Assembly: GCF_000009765.2 (NCBI RefSeq)
Contig: NC_003155.5
Location: forward strand, 7,316,001 to 7,380,000
Origin: Streptomyces avermitilis MA-4680 = NBRC 14893
GTDB taxonomy: Bacteria; Actinomycetota; Actinomycetes; Streptomycetales; Streptomycetaceae
Direction: 5' to 3'
DNA: 64,000 bases
Made by a program: the position numbers and the translations under genes. The notes under the pieces were generated by a model that did not search any database, was not told where the DNA came from, and saw nothing but the letters and a program-made list of their open reading frames with translations. This document shows, piece by piece, positions 37,267 through 47,711 of this stretch (position 1 is the stretch's first letter; each line of letters opens with the position of its first letter).

Positions 37267-38219
37267 GCCAGAGTCGACACGTCCCGGTCATGCTCCAGCG
37301 GTGCCTGGACATGCTGGCCCCGGCCCTCACCGAGCCAGGAGCCGTCGTCGTCGACTGCACCCTTGGTCTCGGCGGCCACAGCGAGGCGCTGCTGACGCAG
37401 TTCCCCGAAGCCCGGCTCGTCGCCCTGGACCGGGACAAGGAGGCGCTGCGCCTGTCCGGTGAGCGGCTCGCCCCCTTCGGTGACCGCGCCACCCTGGTGC
37501 ACGCGGTCTACGACGAGCTGCCCGACGTACTCGACCGGCTGGGCGTGCCCCGCGTCCAGGGCGTCCTGTTCGATCTCGGCGTCTCCTCCATGCAACTCGA
37601 CGAGGCCGACCGCGGCTTCGCCTACGCCCAGGACGCCCCCCTCGACATGCGCATGGACCAGACGACCGGCATCAGCGCCGCCGAGGTCCTCAACACCTAC
37701 CCGCCGGGCGAGATCGTCCGGATCCTGCGGGCGTACGGCGAGGAGAAGCAGGCCAAGCGGATCGTCTCGGCCATCGTGCGCGAGCGCGAGAAGGAGCCGT
37801 TCAGCAACAGCGCGCGGCTGGTGGAACTGATCCGTGACTCGCTCCCGCAGGCCGCCAAGCGCACCGGCGGCAACCCCGCCAAGCGCACCTTCCAGGCCCT
37901 GCGCATCGAGGTCAACGGTGAGCTGTCCGTCCTGGAGAGGGCGATTCCCGCGGCCGTGAAGGCGCTCGCCGTCGGCGGCAGGATCGCCGTCCTGTCGTAC
38001 CACTCGCTCGAAGACCGCCTGGTGAAGCAGGTGTTCGCGGCCGGTGCCGCCACCACCGCGCCGCCCGGTCTGCCGGTGGTCCCCGAGCGCTACCAGCCCC
38101 GGCTCAAGCTCCTCACGCGTGGTGCCGAACTTCCCACCGAGGAAGAGATCGCCGAGAACCGGCGGGCCGCCCCGGCGCGGCTGCGCGGCGCGCAGCGCAT
38201 CCGCGAGGACGCCGAGTGA
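37263..38219 (+). CDS. rsmH: 16S rRNA (cytosine1402-N4)-methyltransferase
   Basis: Methylates N4 of C1402 in the 16S rRNA decoding centre. The 318 residues show the family motifs [27 protein letters not shown] (SAM loop), [60 protein letters not shown] and [13 protein letters not shown]. The start is TTG 37263, with AGAGGG 5 nt before. It opens the dcw cluster here; no mraZ precedes it. Confidence 0.94.
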   Translation: MSQSRHVPVMLQRCLDMLAPALTEPGAVVVDCTLGLGGHSEALLTQFPEARLVALDRDKEALRLSGERLAPFGDRATLVHAVYDELPDVLDRLGVPRVQGVLFDLGVSSMQLDEADRGFAYAQDAPLDMRMDQTTGISAAEVLNTYPPGEIVRILRAYGEEKQAKRIVSAIVREREKEPFSNSARLVELIRDSLPQAAKRTGGNPAKRTFQALRIEVNGELSVLERAIPAAVKALAVGGRIAVLSYHSLEDRLVKQVFAAGAATTAPPGLPVVPERYQPRLKLLTRGAELPTEEEIAENRRAAPARLRGAQRIREDAE

Positions 38220-38250
38220 GTCGTACGACATGAGACGAAGGGGAGGGCGC

Positions 38251-38757
38251 GTGAGCGGGAAACCTCAACTGAAGGGCCGGGCCGCGCGGCTCGCGCGGCT
38301 CTTCCCGGCCGGCGCGGGACAGGCCGCCCGCGCCCCCTTCGTCCTGCTGGTCGTCCTGCTGCTCGGCGGCGGACTCATCGGCCTCCTGGTACTGAACTCC
38401 GCGCTCAGTGAGGGCTCGTTCAAGCTCGACGACCTCCAGAAGGAGACGAAGAGCCTCACCGACGAGGAGCAGGCGCTCCAGCGGGACGTGGACGCCTACT
38501 CCGCCCCCGACGCCCTCCAGCGCCGCGCCCGCGAACTCGGCATGGTCCCCGGCGGCGACCCGGCCTTCCTCGATCCCGACGGCACCGTCAAGGGCGTCCC
38601 CCGAGCCGCCGGGCAGTCCTCGCTGCGGACCTCGGCGGTGCGCCCGCCCGAGGTCCTCTCCCCGTACCCGGCGCCGCCGCCCGCGCAGTCGCACCCCCTC
38701 GGCGCACCCGCCACGACCACCCAGCCCGCACTCCCCTCCTCGACTACCGGCAGGTGA
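38251..38757 (+). CDS. ftsL: FtsL-like septum protein
   Basis: A 168-residue bitopic protein: short basic cytosolic N-terminus, one helix (APFVLLVVLLLGGGLIGLLVL), an extracytoplasmic heptad region (LDDLQKETKSLTDEEQALQ) and a Pro/Ser/Thr-rich tail. FtsL with its partner DivIC/FtsB activates FtsW-FtsI at the division site. Family assignment rests on topology and position between rsmH and ftsI, as the sequence is poorly conserved. GTG 38251 has GGGGAGGG upstream. Confidence 0.85.
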   Translation: MSGKPQLKGRAARLARLFPAGAGQAARAPFVLLVVLLLGGGLIGLLVLNSALSEGSFKLDDLQKETKSLTDEEQALQRDVDAYSAPDALQRRARELGMVPGGDPAFLDPDGTVKGVPRAAGQSSLRTSAVRPPEVLSPYPAPPPAQSHPLGAPATTTQPALPSSTTGR

Positions 38758-38762
38758 CGGAA

Positions 38763-40715
38763 GTGTCCGACAGGGAACCGCCGCGCCGCCGCGTGCCCGG
38801 ACCCGCCAGGCCCGTACGCCCCGGCAACCAGCGCCGACCCGGCCCGGGCGCCCGCCCCGCGCGCCGCCCCGCCCCGTCCCGCGGCCCCGCCCCGCGCACG
38901 ATCCGGCTCGGCAGCCCCCGGCCCCGGCTGCGCATGGTCAGCCTGGCGCTCACCCTGGTGATGATCGCCTTCGTCGTACGGCTGCTCCAGGTGCAGGCCG
39001 TCGACGCGAGCACGTATGCCGCCAAGGCCGACAAGAACCGGTACGTCGGCCATGTCCTGACCGCCGAGCGCGGCGGCATCACCGACCGCGGGGGAGTGGC
39101 GCTCGCGATCAGCGTGGACGCCAACGACATCACGGCCGACCCCACGATGTTCACCCGCAAGCAGCTCAAGATCGACGACGGTCCCGAGCAGGCCGCCGCG
39201 CTCCTCGCGCCGATCCTCGGCCAGGACCAGGCGACGCTCACCGAGAAGCTCAGGACCAGCAACACGCAGTACGTCCTGCTCGCCCGCCGTCAGACCCCCC
39301 AGGTCTGGAAGCAGATCAAGGACCTGAAGACCGCCCTCACCAAAAAGGCCGAGAGCGACGGGAGCACCGTGAACGTCCTCGCGGGCGTCTTCCAGGACCC
39401 CAGCAGCAAGCGCGTCTATCCGAACGGCGACCTCGCCGCCGGGATACTGGGCTGGGTCAACGCCGAGGGCAAGGGCGGAGGCGGGATCGAGCAGCAGCTG
39501 AACAAGGAGCTCACCGGCAAGGACGGCAAGATCCGCTACGCCCAGTCCGGCGGCCGTCTGGTGCCCACCGCGGGCTCCACCGAGACCCCCGCCGTGGCCG
39601 GCTCCGACGTCGAGCTGACCATCGACCGCGACATCCAGTGGGCCGCGCAGAACGCCATCACCGAGCAGGTGGAGAAGTCCGGGGCGGACCGCGGCTACGT
39701 GATGGTGCAGGACACCAGGACCGGCGAGATCCTGGCCATGGCCAACTCGCCCGGCTTCGACCCCAACGACCTGTCCAAGGCCAGCTCGGCGGCCCTCGGC
39801 AACGCGGCCCTCCAGGACGCGTACGAGCCCGGCTCCACCGCCAAGGTCATGTCCATGGCCGCCGTGCTGGAGGAGAACGTCGCCACACCCGAGACACATG
39901 TCGTCGTGCCCAACCGGCTGCACCGCGGCGACCGGCTCTTCCAGGACGACATCGACCACCCGACCTGGAACCTGACGCTCAACGGCGTGCTCGCCAAGTC
40001 CAGCAACATCGGCACCATCCTGGCGGCGGGACAGCTCGGCAAGACGCAGAAGCAGGCCAACGAGGTCCTGTACTCGTACATGCGCAAGTTCGGCATCGGC
40101 CTCCCCACCGGGCTCGGCTTCCCGGGCGAGACCTCCGGCATCCTCGCGCCGGCCGCCAAGTGGTCGACCTCGCAGCAGTACACGATTCCTTTCGGCCAGG
40201 GCGTGTCGATCAACGCGATGCAGGCGGCCTCCGTCTACTCGACGATCGCCAACGGCGGCGTACGCGTCGAGCCGACACTGGTGCGCGGCACCAAGGGGCC
40301 CGACGGACGCTTCACTCCGGCGCCCCGGCCCAAGAAGACCAGGGTCGTGAGCGAGAAGACGGCGAAGACCCTCGCCCAGATGCTGGAGTCCGTCGTGGAC
40401 GACGAGGAGGGCACCGGCGCCAAGGCCCGTATCCCGGGCTACCGGGTGGCGGGCAAGACCGGTACGGCCAACCGCGTGGATCCGGCCACCGGCAAGTACC
40501 ACGGCTACACCTCGTCGTTCGCCGGATTCGCACCCGCCGACAACCCCCGGATCACCGTCTACTGCGCCATCCAGAACGCCACCCAGGGCAGCTACTTCGG
40601 CGGCCAGATCTGCGGTCCCATCTACAAACAGGTCATGGAATTCGCCCTCAAGACCCTCCAGGTCCCGCCCACCGGGGCCGGGGCCGCCCATCTGCCCGTC
40701 ACCTTCACACCGTGA
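38763..40715 (+). CDS. ftsI: Septal peptidoglycan transpeptidase FtsI (PBP3)
   Basis: A 650-residue class B penicillin-binding protein that crosslinks septal peptidoglycan. A long basic Pro/Arg-rich cytosolic N-terminus precedes one helix (MVSLALTLVMIAFVVRLLQV). The dimerisation domain follows (AERGGITDRGGVALAISVD). The transpeptidase has the nucleophile in EPGSTAKVMSM (S-T-A-K), SSN in LAKSSNIGTIL, and KTG in VAGKTGTANRV. GTG 38763 is chosen; GTG 38754, overlapping the ftsL stop as GTGA, is also possible. ftsI is essential for division but not for growth in Streptomyces. Confidence 0.95.
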   Translation: MSDREPPRRRVPGPARPVRPGNQRRPGPGARPARRPAPSRGPAPRTIRLGSPRPRLRMVSLALTLVMIAFVVRLLQVQAVDASTYAAKADKNRYVGHVLTAERGGITDRGGVALAISVDANDITADPTMFTRKQLKIDDGPEQAAALLAPILGQDQATLTEKLRTSNTQYVLLARRQTPQVWKQIKDLKTALTKKAESDGSTVNVLAGVFQDPSSKRVYPNGDLAAGILGWVNAEGKGGGGIEQQLNKELTGKDGKIRYAQSGGRLVPTAGSTETPAVAGSDVELTIDRDIQWAAQNAITEQVEKSGADRGYVMVQDTRTGEILAMANSPGFDPNDLSKASSAALGNAALQDAYEPGSTAKVMSMAAVLEENVATPETHVVVPNRLHRGDRLFQDDIDHPTWNLTLNGVLAKSSNIGTILAAGQLGKTQKQANEVLYSYMRKFGIGLPTGLGFPGETSGILAPAAKWSTSQQYTIPFGQGVSINAMQAASVYSTIANGGVRVEPTLVRGTKGPDGRFTPAPRPKKTRVVSEKTAKTLAQMLESVVDDEEGTGAKARIPGYRVAGKTGTANRVDPATGKYHGYTSSFAGFAPADNPRITVYCAIQNATQGSYFGGQICGPIYKQVMEFALKTLQVPPTGAGAAHLPVTFTP

Positions 40716-40745
40716 GCGGCACGGAAACAGACCAGGAACCAGCTC

Positions 40746-42401
40746 GTGACAACGATCACCCCCGGGCCCGGGAACCAGGGCTCGCCACGCCCCTCACTTC
40801 GCTCCGCCGGGGGTGCGCCCGGTACGCTCACCGCCGTGCCACACGCTGATCAGTCCCAAACCACCCAAAAAGGCGCTCCTGTGACATATCCAGGGCCGCC
40901 CCGACCGGCTCATGTCTCCGCCACACCCCTCGCGGAACTGGCCGGTCAGATGGGTGCCGCCACGCCGGAGCGCGACGCCGAGGTCACGGGGATCACCCAC
41001 GACTCGCGCGCCGTCCGCCCCGGCGACCTGTACGCCGCCCTGCCCGGCGCCCGCCTGCACGGCGCCGACTTCGTGACCCAGGCGGCCGGCCTGGGCGCCG
41101 TGGCCGTGCTCACCGACCCGACGGGCGCCGATCGTGCCGCCGCCACCGGTCTGCCCGTGCTGGTCGTCGACGACCCGCGTGGCCGGATGGGCGAGCTGGC
41201 GGCCACGATCTACGGCCACCCGGGGCGCGACCTGCTCCAGATCGGCATCACCGGCACCTCCGGCAAGACCACGACCGCCTACCTCATCGAGGGCGGTCTG
41301 AGGACGGTCCGCAGCACCGGGCTGATCGGCACCGTCGAGATGCGCATCGGCGACGAGCGCATCAAGTCCGAGCGCACCACCCCCGAAGCCACCGACCTCC
41401 AGGCCCTGTTCGCGGTCATGCGTGAGCGCGGGGTCGACGCGGTCGCCATGGAGGTCTCCAGCCACGCGCTGGTCCTCGGCCGGGTCGACGGCTGCGTCTT
41501 CGACATCGCCGTCTTCAACAACCTCAGCCCGGAACACATGGAGTTCCACTCCGACATGGAGGACTACTTCCGGGCCAAGGCGCAGCTGTTCACCCCGCAA
41601 CGCAGCAAACTCGGTGTGGTCAACTTCGACGACGAGTACGGCCGCAGGCTGGTCGAGGAAGCCGGCGTCCCGATCGTCACCTTCTCCGCCGAGGGCCATC
41701 CCGACGCCGACTGGCGCGCCCAGGACGTCGAAGTCGGCCCCATGGACTCGACGTTCACCGTGATCGGCCCCAAGGAGGAGCGGATCACGGCCAGGTCGCC
41801 GCTCGCCGGGCCCTTCAACGTGGCGAACACCCTCGCCGCGATCGTCGCCCTCGCCGCGGCCGGGCTCGACCCGCAGGCCGCCGCCGACGGCATCGCCGCG
41901 GTGCCGGGCGTGCCGGGCCGCCTGGAGCGCGTGGACGTGGGCCAGCCGTACCTCGCGGTCGTCGACTACGCCCACAAGACCGACGCCGTCGAATCGGTGC
42001 TGCGCGCCCTGCGCAAGGTCACCGAGGGCAAACTGCACATCGTGCTCGGCTGCGGCGGCGACCGGGACAGAACGAAGCGGATGCCGATGGGCGCCGCCGC
42101 GGCCCGGCTCGCCGACACCGCCGTACTGACATCGGACAACCCCCGCTCGGAGGACCCCCTCGCGATCCTCGCCACGATGCTGGCGGGCGCCGCCGAGGTG
42201 CCCTCGCACGAGCGCGGCGAGGTCCAGGTCTTCGAGAACCGGGCGGCCGCCATCGCGGCCGTCGTCGCCCGCGCACGGCCGGGCGACACCGTGCTGGTCG
42301 CGGGCAAGGGGCATGAGCAGGGCCAGGACATCGCCGGTGTGGTGCGTCCCTTCGACGACCGCCTGGTGCTACGCGAAGCTATCCAGCAGACCCAGGGATG
42401 A
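40746..42401 (+). CDS. murE: UDP-MurNAc-tripeptide synthetase MurE
   Basis: Adds diaminopimelate (LL-form in Streptomyces) to UDP-MurNAc-L-Ala-D-Glu. P-loop GITGTSGKTTTAYLIEGG, carbamylated-Lys region MEVSSHALVLGRVD, and C-terminal DAP-recognition motif TSDNPRSEDP. The DNPR sequence indicates a DAP-type enzyme. GTG 40746 has AGGA 9 nt upstream and gives 551 residues; the first 45 are Pro/Gly/Ser-rich. GTG 40881 (MTYPGPPRPA) is a serious alternative start. Confidence 0.93.
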   Translation: MTTITPGPGNQGSPRPSLRSAGGAPGTLTAVPHADQSQTTQKGAPVTYPGPPRPAHVSATPLAELAGQMGAATPERDAEVTGITHDSRAVRPGDLYAALPGARLHGADFVTQAAGLGAVAVLTDPTGADRAAATGLPVLVVDDPRGRMGELAATIYGHPGRDLLQIGITGTSGKTTTAYLIEGGLRTVRSTGLIGTVEMRIGDERIKSERTTPEATDLQALFAVMRERGVDAVAMEVSSHALVLGRVDGCVFDIAVFNNLSPEHMEFHSDMEDYFRAKAQLFTPQRSKLGVVNFDDEYGRRLVEEAGVPIVTFSAEGHPDADWRAQDVEVGPMDSTFTVIGPKEERITARSPLAGPFNVANTLAAIVALAAAGLDPQAAADGIAAVPGVPGRLERVDVGQPYLAVVDYAHKTDAVESVLRALRKVTEGKLHIVLGCGGDRDRTKRMPMGAAAARLADTAVLTSDNPRSEDPLAILATMLAGAAEVPSHERGEVQVFENRAAAIAAVVARARPGDTVLVAGKGHEQGQDIAGVVRPFDDRLVLREAIQQTQG

Positions 42402-42405
42402 ACTT

Positions 42406-43821
42406 GTGATCGCCCTCTCTCTCGCCGAGATCGCAGCAGTCGTCGGCGGGCAGACGTACGACATACCGGATCCGGCGGTACAGGTCACCGGACCGGTCGT
42501 CCGGGACTCCCGTGAGGTGGAGTCCGGCAGCCTCTTCGTCGCCTTCGCCGGTGAGCGCGTGGACGGCCACGACTTCGCGGCAGCGGTCGTGGAAGCGGGC
42601 GCCGTCGCCGTTCTGGCGTCCCGCCCCGTCGGGGTGCCCGCGATCGTCGTGGACGACGTCCAGACGGCGCTCGGGGCCCTCGCGCGCCATGTCGTGGAGC
42701 GCCTCGGCGCGACCCTCGTGGCGCTCACCGGCTCCGCGGGCAAGACCAGCACCAAGGACCTGATCGCCCAGGTGCTGAGAAGCAAGGCGCCGACGGTCTT
42801 CACGCCCGGCTCGCTCAACAACGAGATCGGGCTGCCGCTCACCGCCCTCAGCGCCACCGAGGAGACGAAGTTCCTCGTGCTGGAGATGGGCGCCCGCGGC
42901 ATCGGTCACATCCGCTACCTCGCGGATCTCACGCCTCCGAAGGTCGGTCTCGTCCTCAACGTCGGCACCGCCCACATCGGCGAGTTCGGCGGCCGCGAGC
43001 AGATCGCGCAGGCCAAGGGCGAGCTCGTCGAGGGTCTTCCGCCGGCGGAGGACGGCGGCGCCGCGATCCTGAACGCCGACGATCCGCTCGTCCGCGCCAT
43101 GGCGTCCCGCACGAAGGCGCGCGTGATCCTCTTCGGAGAGTCCGACGAAGCGGACGTACGCGCCGAGAACGTCCGTCTCACGGCCGGCGGACAGCCCTCG
43201 TTCAGCCTTCACACACCCTCCGGGTGCAGCGATGTGACCATGCGCCTGTACGGTGAGCACCACGTGTCGAACGCGCTCGCCGCGGCCGCCGTCGCCCATG
43301 AGCTGGGCATGTCCGCAGACGAGATCGCCCGTGCGCTCTCCGAGGCGGGCTCCCTCTCCCGTTGGCGGATGGAGGTCACCGAGCGCCCGGACGGCGTGAC
43401 GGTCGTCAACGACGCCTACAACGCGAACCCCGAGTCCATGCGAGCCGCCCTGCGCGCGCTCGCGGCAATGGGCAAGGGGCGGCGGACCTGGGCGGTGCTC
43501 GGCAAGATGGCCGAGCTCGGGGACGAGGCGCTCGCCGAGCACGACGCGGTCGGACGGCTCGCCGTCCGGCTCAATGTCGGCAAGCTCGTCGCGGTCGGGG
43601 GCAGGGAAGCGTCCTGGCTGCAACTGGGCGCATATAACGAGGGTTCGTGGGGTGAGGAGTCGGTGCACGTGTCCGACGCACAGGCGGCTGTCGACCTGTT
43701 GCGCAGCGAGCTGCGCCCGGGGGACGTCGTTCTCGTGAAGGCGTCCCGGTCGGTCGGGCTGGAGAGCGTTGCACAGGCGCTGCTCGAGACCGGTGCCGAG
43801 GGTGAGGTTGTCGCCCGATGA
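42406..43821 (+). CDS. murF: UDP-MurNAc-tripeptide:D-Ala-D-Ala ligase MurF
   Basis: Completes the UDP-MurNAc pentapeptide. The 471 residues show the P-loop [18 protein letters not shown], the central [11 protein letters not shown] and [14 protein letters not shown], and the C-terminal block [23 protein letters not shown] 42406 lies 5 nt after the murE stop. Downstream it overlaps mraY by ATGA. Confidence 0.95.
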   Translation: MIALSLAEIAAVVGGQTYDIPDPAVQVTGPVVRDSREVESGSLFVAFAGERVDGHDFAAAVVEAGAVAVLASRPVGVPAIVVDDVQTALGALARHVVERLGATLVALTGSAGKTSTKDLIAQVLRSKAPTVFTPGSLNNEIGLPLTALSATEETKFLVLEMGARGIGHIRYLADLTPPKVGLVLNVGTAHIGEFGGREQIAQAKGELVEGLPPAEDGGAAILNADDPLVRAMASRTKARVILFGESDEADVRAENVRLTAGGQPSFSLHTPSGCSDVTMRLYGEHHVSNALAAAAVAHELGMSADEIARALSEAGSLSRWRMEVTERPDGVTVVNDAYNANPESMRAALRALAAMGKGRRTWAVLGKMAELGDEALAEHDAVGRLAVRLNVGKLVAVGGREASWLQLGAYNEGSWGEESVHVSDAQAAVDLLRSELRPGDVVLVKASRSVGLESVAQALLETGAEGEVVAR

Positions 43822-44891
43822 TGAAGCAGATCCTGTTCTCAGGAGTCATTGGTCTCTTCCTGACCCTGGTCGGCACTCCGCTGCTGATCAAGCTGCTCGC
43901 CCGCAAGGGCTACGGGCAGTACATCCGTGACGACGGCCCGCGCGAGCATCACAGCAAGCGCGGTACGCCGACCATGGGTGGTATCGCCTTCATCCTGGCG
44001 ACGATCATCGCGTACTTCATGTCCAAGGTGATCACGGGCTACACGCCGACCTTCTCGGGTCTGCTGGTGCTCGGCCTGATGGCCGGCATGGGCCTGGTCG
44101 GCTTCCTGGACGACTACATCAAGATCGTCAAGCGGCGCTCGCTCGGTCTGCGGGCCAAGGCGAAGATGGCCGGTCAGCTGATCGTCGGTATCGCCTTCGC
44201 GGTCCTCGCGCTGCAGTTCGCGGACAACCACGGCAACACCCCGGCCTCCACCAGGCTCTCCTTCGTGGAGGACTTCGGCTGGACCATCGGCCCGGTGCTG
44301 TTCGTGATCTGGGCCCTGTTCATGATTCTCGCCATGTCGAACGGCGTGAACCTGACGGACGGTCTGGACGGTCTCGCCACCGGCGCCGCGACCATGGTCT
44401 TCGGCGCGTACACGTTCATCGGCGTCTGGCAGTTCCAGGAGTCCTGCGCCAACGCGCAGACCCTCACCAACCCGGCCGCCTGCTACGAGGTACGCGACCC
44501 ACTCGACCTCGCGGTCGTCGCCTCCGCCCTCATGGGCGCCTGCTTCGGCTTCCTGTGGTGGAACACGTCGCCCGCCAAGATCTTCATGGGTGACACCGGA
44601 TCCCTCGCGCTCGGCGGCGCGCTCGCCGGTCTCGCGATCTGCTCCCGCACCGAACTGCTGGTCGCGCTCCTCGGCGGCCTCTTCGTCCTGATCACCATGT
44701 CGGTCGTCATCCAGGTCGGCTCCTTCCGGCTCACCGGCAAGCGGGTCTTCCGAATGGCGCCACTCCAGCACCACTTCGAACTCAAGGGGTGGTCCGAAGT
44801 CCTTGTGGTGGTCCGCTTCTGGATCATCCAGGGCATGTGCGTGATCGTCGGTCTCGGCCTCTTCTACGCAGGATGGGCAGCCAAGAAGTGA
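43818..44891 (+). CDS. mraY: Phospho-MurNAc-pentapeptide transferase MraY
   Basis: Moves phospho-MurNAc-pentapeptide onto undecaprenyl phosphate to form lipid I. The 357-residue polytopic protein (about ten helices) has the catalytic acidic clusters [25 protein letters not shown] and [14 protein letters not shown], and the HHFELKGW loop. ATG 43818 overlaps the murF stop; murD starts in the mraY stop. Confidence 0.96.
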   Translation: MMKQILFSGVIGLFLTLVGTPLLIKLLARKGYGQYIRDDGPREHHSKRGTPTMGGIAFILATIIAYFMSKVITGYTPTFSGLLVLGLMAGMGLVGFLDDYIKIVKRRSLGLRAKAKMAGQLIVGIAFAVLALQFADNHGNTPASTRLSFVEDFGWTIGPVLFVIWALFMILAMSNGVNLTDGLDGLATGAATMVFGAYTFIGVWQFQESCANAQTLTNPAACYEVRDPLDLAVVASALMGACFGFLWWNTSPAKIFMGDTGSLALGGALAGLAICSRTELLVALLGGLFVLITMSVVIQVGSFRLTGKRVFRMAPLQHHFELKGWSEVLVVVRFWIIQGMCVIVGLGLFYAGWAAKK

Positions 44892-46291
44892 CCAACTGGC
44901 AGGGCAAGAACGTCACCGTCGCCGGGCTCGGCGTCTCCGGTATCCCGGCGGCCCGCGTGCTGCACGGCCTCGGCGCGGTCGTCACGGTCGTCAACGACGG
45001 CGACGACGAGCGCTCCCGGGCCCAGGCCGCGGATCTGGAGGCGCTCGGCATCACCGTGCGCCTCGGTGACGGCGCGACCCTGCCCGAGGGCACCGAGCTC
45101 ATCGTCACCACACCCGGCTGGCAGCCGGACAAGCCGCTGTTCGCCGCGGCCGCCGAGGCGGGCGTCCCGGTCTGGGGCGACGTCGAACTCGCCTGGCGGC
45201 TGCGCGGCCCCGGATCCGCGCCCTGGCTCGCCGTCACGGGCACCAACGGCAAGACCACGACCGTGCAGATGCTCGCCTCGATCCTGACGGCCGCGGGCCT
45301 GCGCACGGCCGCGGTCGGCAACATCGGCGTCTCGCTCCTCGACGCGGTCCTCGGCGAGGAGACGTACGACGTCCTCGCGGTCGAACTCTCCAGCTACCAG
45401 CTGCACTGGGCGCCCTCCCTGCGCGCCCACTCCGCCACCGTCCTGAACATCGCGCCCGACCACCTCGACTGGCACGGCTCCATGGAGGCGTACACCGCCG
45501 ACAAGGGCCGTATCTACGAGGGCAATCGGGTCGCCTGCGTCTACAACGTGGCCGACAAGGCCACCGAGGACCTGGTGCGCGCGGCGGACGTCGAGGAGGG
45601 CTGCCGGGCCGTCGGCTTCACGCTGGGCACGCCCGGACCGTCCCAACTCGGCGTCGTGGAGGGCATTCTGGTCGACCGCGCCTTCGTCGAGGACCGGCAG
45701 AAGAACGCCCAGGAGCTGGCCGAGGTGGCGGACGTGCATCCGCCCGCGCCGCACAACATCGCCAACGCCCTTGCGGCAGCGGCCCTGGCGCGCGCCTTCG
45801 GGGTGCCCGCCTCGGCGGTACGGGACGGACTGCGGGCCTTCCGCCCGGACGCCCACCGCATCGCGCACGTCGCCGACGTGGACGGGGTCACCTACATCGA
45901 CGACTCCAAGGCCACCAACACGCACGCCGCGGAAGCCTCTTTGGCGGCGTACGGGTCCATCGTCTGGATCGCCGGCGGGCTCGCCAAGGGCGCCTCCTTC
46001 GACGAGCTGGTGGCCAAGTCGGCACAGCGGCTCCGGGGTGTGGTGCTCATCGGTGCGGATCGTGCGCTGATCCGTGAAGCCCTTGCGCGACACGCCCCGG
46101 AGGTACCCGTCGTCGACCTCGACCGGACCGACACTGGGGCGATGCCCGCGGCTGTCCAGGAGGCGCGGCGGCTCGCCGTCGCCGGCGACACGGTACTGCT
46201 GGCCCCGGCCTGTGCCTCGATGGACATGTTCGCCAACTACAACAAGCGCGGTGACGCGTTCGCGGAGGCGGTTCGCGGACTCGGAGCCTGA
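44888..46291 (+). CDS. murD: UDP-MurNAc-L-Ala:D-Glu ligase MurD
   Basis: Adds D-glutamate to UDP-MurNAc-L-Ala. The 467 residues show an N-terminal Rossmann-like fold ([17 protein letters not shown]), P-loop [42 protein letters not shown] and the C-terminal [20 protein letters not shown] 44888 overlaps the mraY stop as GTGA; ATG 44873 is in frame but lacks support. Confidence 0.95.
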   Translation: MTNWQGKNVTVAGLGVSGIPAARVLHGLGAVVTVVNDGDDERSRAQAADLEALGITVRLGDGATLPEGTELIVTTPGWQPDKPLFAAAAEAGVPVWGDVELAWRLRGPGSAPWLAVTGTNGKTTTVQMLASILTAAGLRTAAVGNIGVSLLDAVLGEETYDVLAVELSSYQLHWAPSLRAHSATVLNIAPDHLDWHGSMEAYTADKGRIYEGNRVACVYNVADKATEDLVRAADVEEGCRAVGFTLGTPGPSQLGVVEGILVDRAFVEDRQKNAQELAEVADVHPPAPHNIANALAAAALARAFGVPASAVRDGLRAFRPDAHRIAHVADVDGVTYIDDSKATNTHAAEASLAAYGSIVWIAGGLAKGASFDELVAKSAQRLRGVVLIGADRALIREALARHAPEVPVVDLDRTDTGAMPAAVQEARRLAVAGDTVLLAPACASMDMFANYNKRGDAFAEAVRGLGA

Positions 46292-46329
46292 TCCGGCCGC
46301 CTCGCCGGGCGACCTTGGGAGGGACGCGT

Positions 46330-46334
46330 GACAC
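46330..46334 (+). promoter_or_regulatory. GACAC motif upstream of ftsW (possible WhiA site)
   Basis: GACAC, the core of WhiA recognition, lies 21 nt before the ftsW ATG. The motif is short; it matters only because ftsW is a known sporulation target of WhiA in Streptomyces. Confidence 0.35.
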
Positions 46335-46355
46335 CGCTCAGGCCCGGAGACGCCG

Positions 46356-47705
46356 ATGCCCACTAGCCGTACCGGCCGGCCCCCCGTCCAGCGTGCCACC
46401 AGGCGGCCCGCCGCGTCCCGCTCCCGGCGCGAGAACCCCGTACAGAGCCTCTACCACCGCGCCAGGCGCGCCTGGGACCGGCCGCTGACCGCCTACTACC
46501 TGATCCTCGGCAGCAGCCTCCTGATCACCGTGCTCGGTCTGGTGATGGTCTACTCGGCCTCGCAGATCACCGCGTTGCAGATGTCGCTGCCCGGTTCGTA
46601 CTTCTTCCGCAAGCAGTTCCTGGCGGCCTCGATCGGCACCGTACTGCTGCTGACCGCCTCGCGGATGCCGGTGAGGCTGCACCGGGCGCTGGCGTACCCG
46701 CTGCTGGCCGGCGCCGTCTTCCTGATGATCCTGGTGCAGGTGCCGGGGATAGGCGTGGCGGTCAACGGCAACCAGAACTGGATCTCCGTCGGCGGCCCGT
46801 TCCAGCTTCAGCCGAGCGAGTTCGGCAAGCTCGCCCTCGTGCTGTGGGGCGCCGATCTGCTCGCCCGCAAGCAGGACAAGCGGCTGCTGACCCAGTGGAA
46901 GCACATGCTGGTGCCGCTCGTCCCGGCGGCCTTCATGCTGCTCGGGCTGATCATGCTCGGCGGCGACATGGGCACGGCCATCATCCTGACCGCGATCCTC
47001 TTCGGGCTGCTGTGGCTGGCGGGGGCGCCGACCAGGCTGTTCGGCGGTGTGCTGGCCATCGCCACGACCATCGGGATCATCCTCATCAAGACCAGCCCGA
47101 ACCGCATGGCCCGCCTCGCCTGCATCGGCGCCACCGATCCCGGGCCGGGCGACCACTGCTGGCAGGCCGTGCACGGCATCTACGCGCTCGCCTCGGGCGG
47201 AATCTTCGGTTCCGGGCTCGGCGCCAGTGTGGAGAAATGGGGCCAACTCCCCGAAGCGCACACCGACTTCATCTTCGCCATCACCGGGGAGGAACTCGGT
47301 CTGGCGGGGACGCTGTCGGTGCTCGCCCTCTTCGCGGCTCTAGGCTATGCGGGTATCCGCGTGGCCGGACGCACGGAGGACCCCTTCGTGAGGTACGCCG
47401 CGGGAGGTGTGACCACCTGGATCACGGCTCAGGCCATGATCAACGTAGGTGCGGTGCTCGGTCTGCTGCCGATCGCCGGTGTCCCGCTCCCGCTGTTCTC
47501 CTACGGGGGTTCCGCCCTGCTGCCGACCATGTTCGCCATCGGGTTGCTGATCGCCTTCGCGCGCGACGAGCCCGCTGCGCGGGCCGCGCTTGCGATGCGG
47601 CAACCTCGCTTTGGTAGAAAGCGGGCTGGAGGTCCTGCGGGGCCTCGGAGATGGAAAACGATGAGACGGCGTGCCTCGGCGGCGCGTTCGTCCGGAGAGC
47701 GGTGA
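46356..47705 (+). CDS. ftsW: Septal peptidoglycan polymerase FtsW
   Basis: A 449-residue SEDS glycosyltransferase that polymerises lipid II at the septum together with FtsI. Ten helices are visible, with hallmark segments QNWISVGGPFQLQPSEFGKL, LGGDMGTAIIL, SGGIFGSGLGASVEKWGQLP, HTDFIFAITGEELGL and PLPLFSYGGSAL. The N- and C-termini are basic. ATG 46356 follows GGAGAC. A gap of 64 nt from murD and a GACAC motif suggest its own sporulation promoter. Confidence 0.95.
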   Translation: MPTSRTGRPPVQRATRRPAASRSRRENPVQSLYHRARRAWDRPLTAYYLILGSSLLITVLGLVMVYSASQITALQMSLPGSYFFRKQFLAASIGTVLLLTASRMPVRLHRALAYPLLAGAVFLMILVQVPGIGVAVNGNQNWISVGGPFQLQPSEFGKLALVLWGADLLARKQDKRLLTQWKHMLVPLVPAAFMLLGLIMLGGDMGTAIILTAILFGLLWLAGAPTRLFGGVLAIATTIGIILIKTSPNRMARLACIGATDPGPGDHCWQAVHGIYALASGGIFGSGLGASVEKWGQLPEAHTDFIFAITGEELGLAGTLSVLALFAALGYAGIRVAGRTEDPFVRYAAGGVTTWITAQAMINVGAVLGLLPIAGVPLPLFSYGGSALLPTMFAIGLLIAFARDEPAARAALAMRQPRFGRKRAGGPAGPRRWKTMRRRASAARSSGER

Positions 47706-47711
47706 ATTTCG

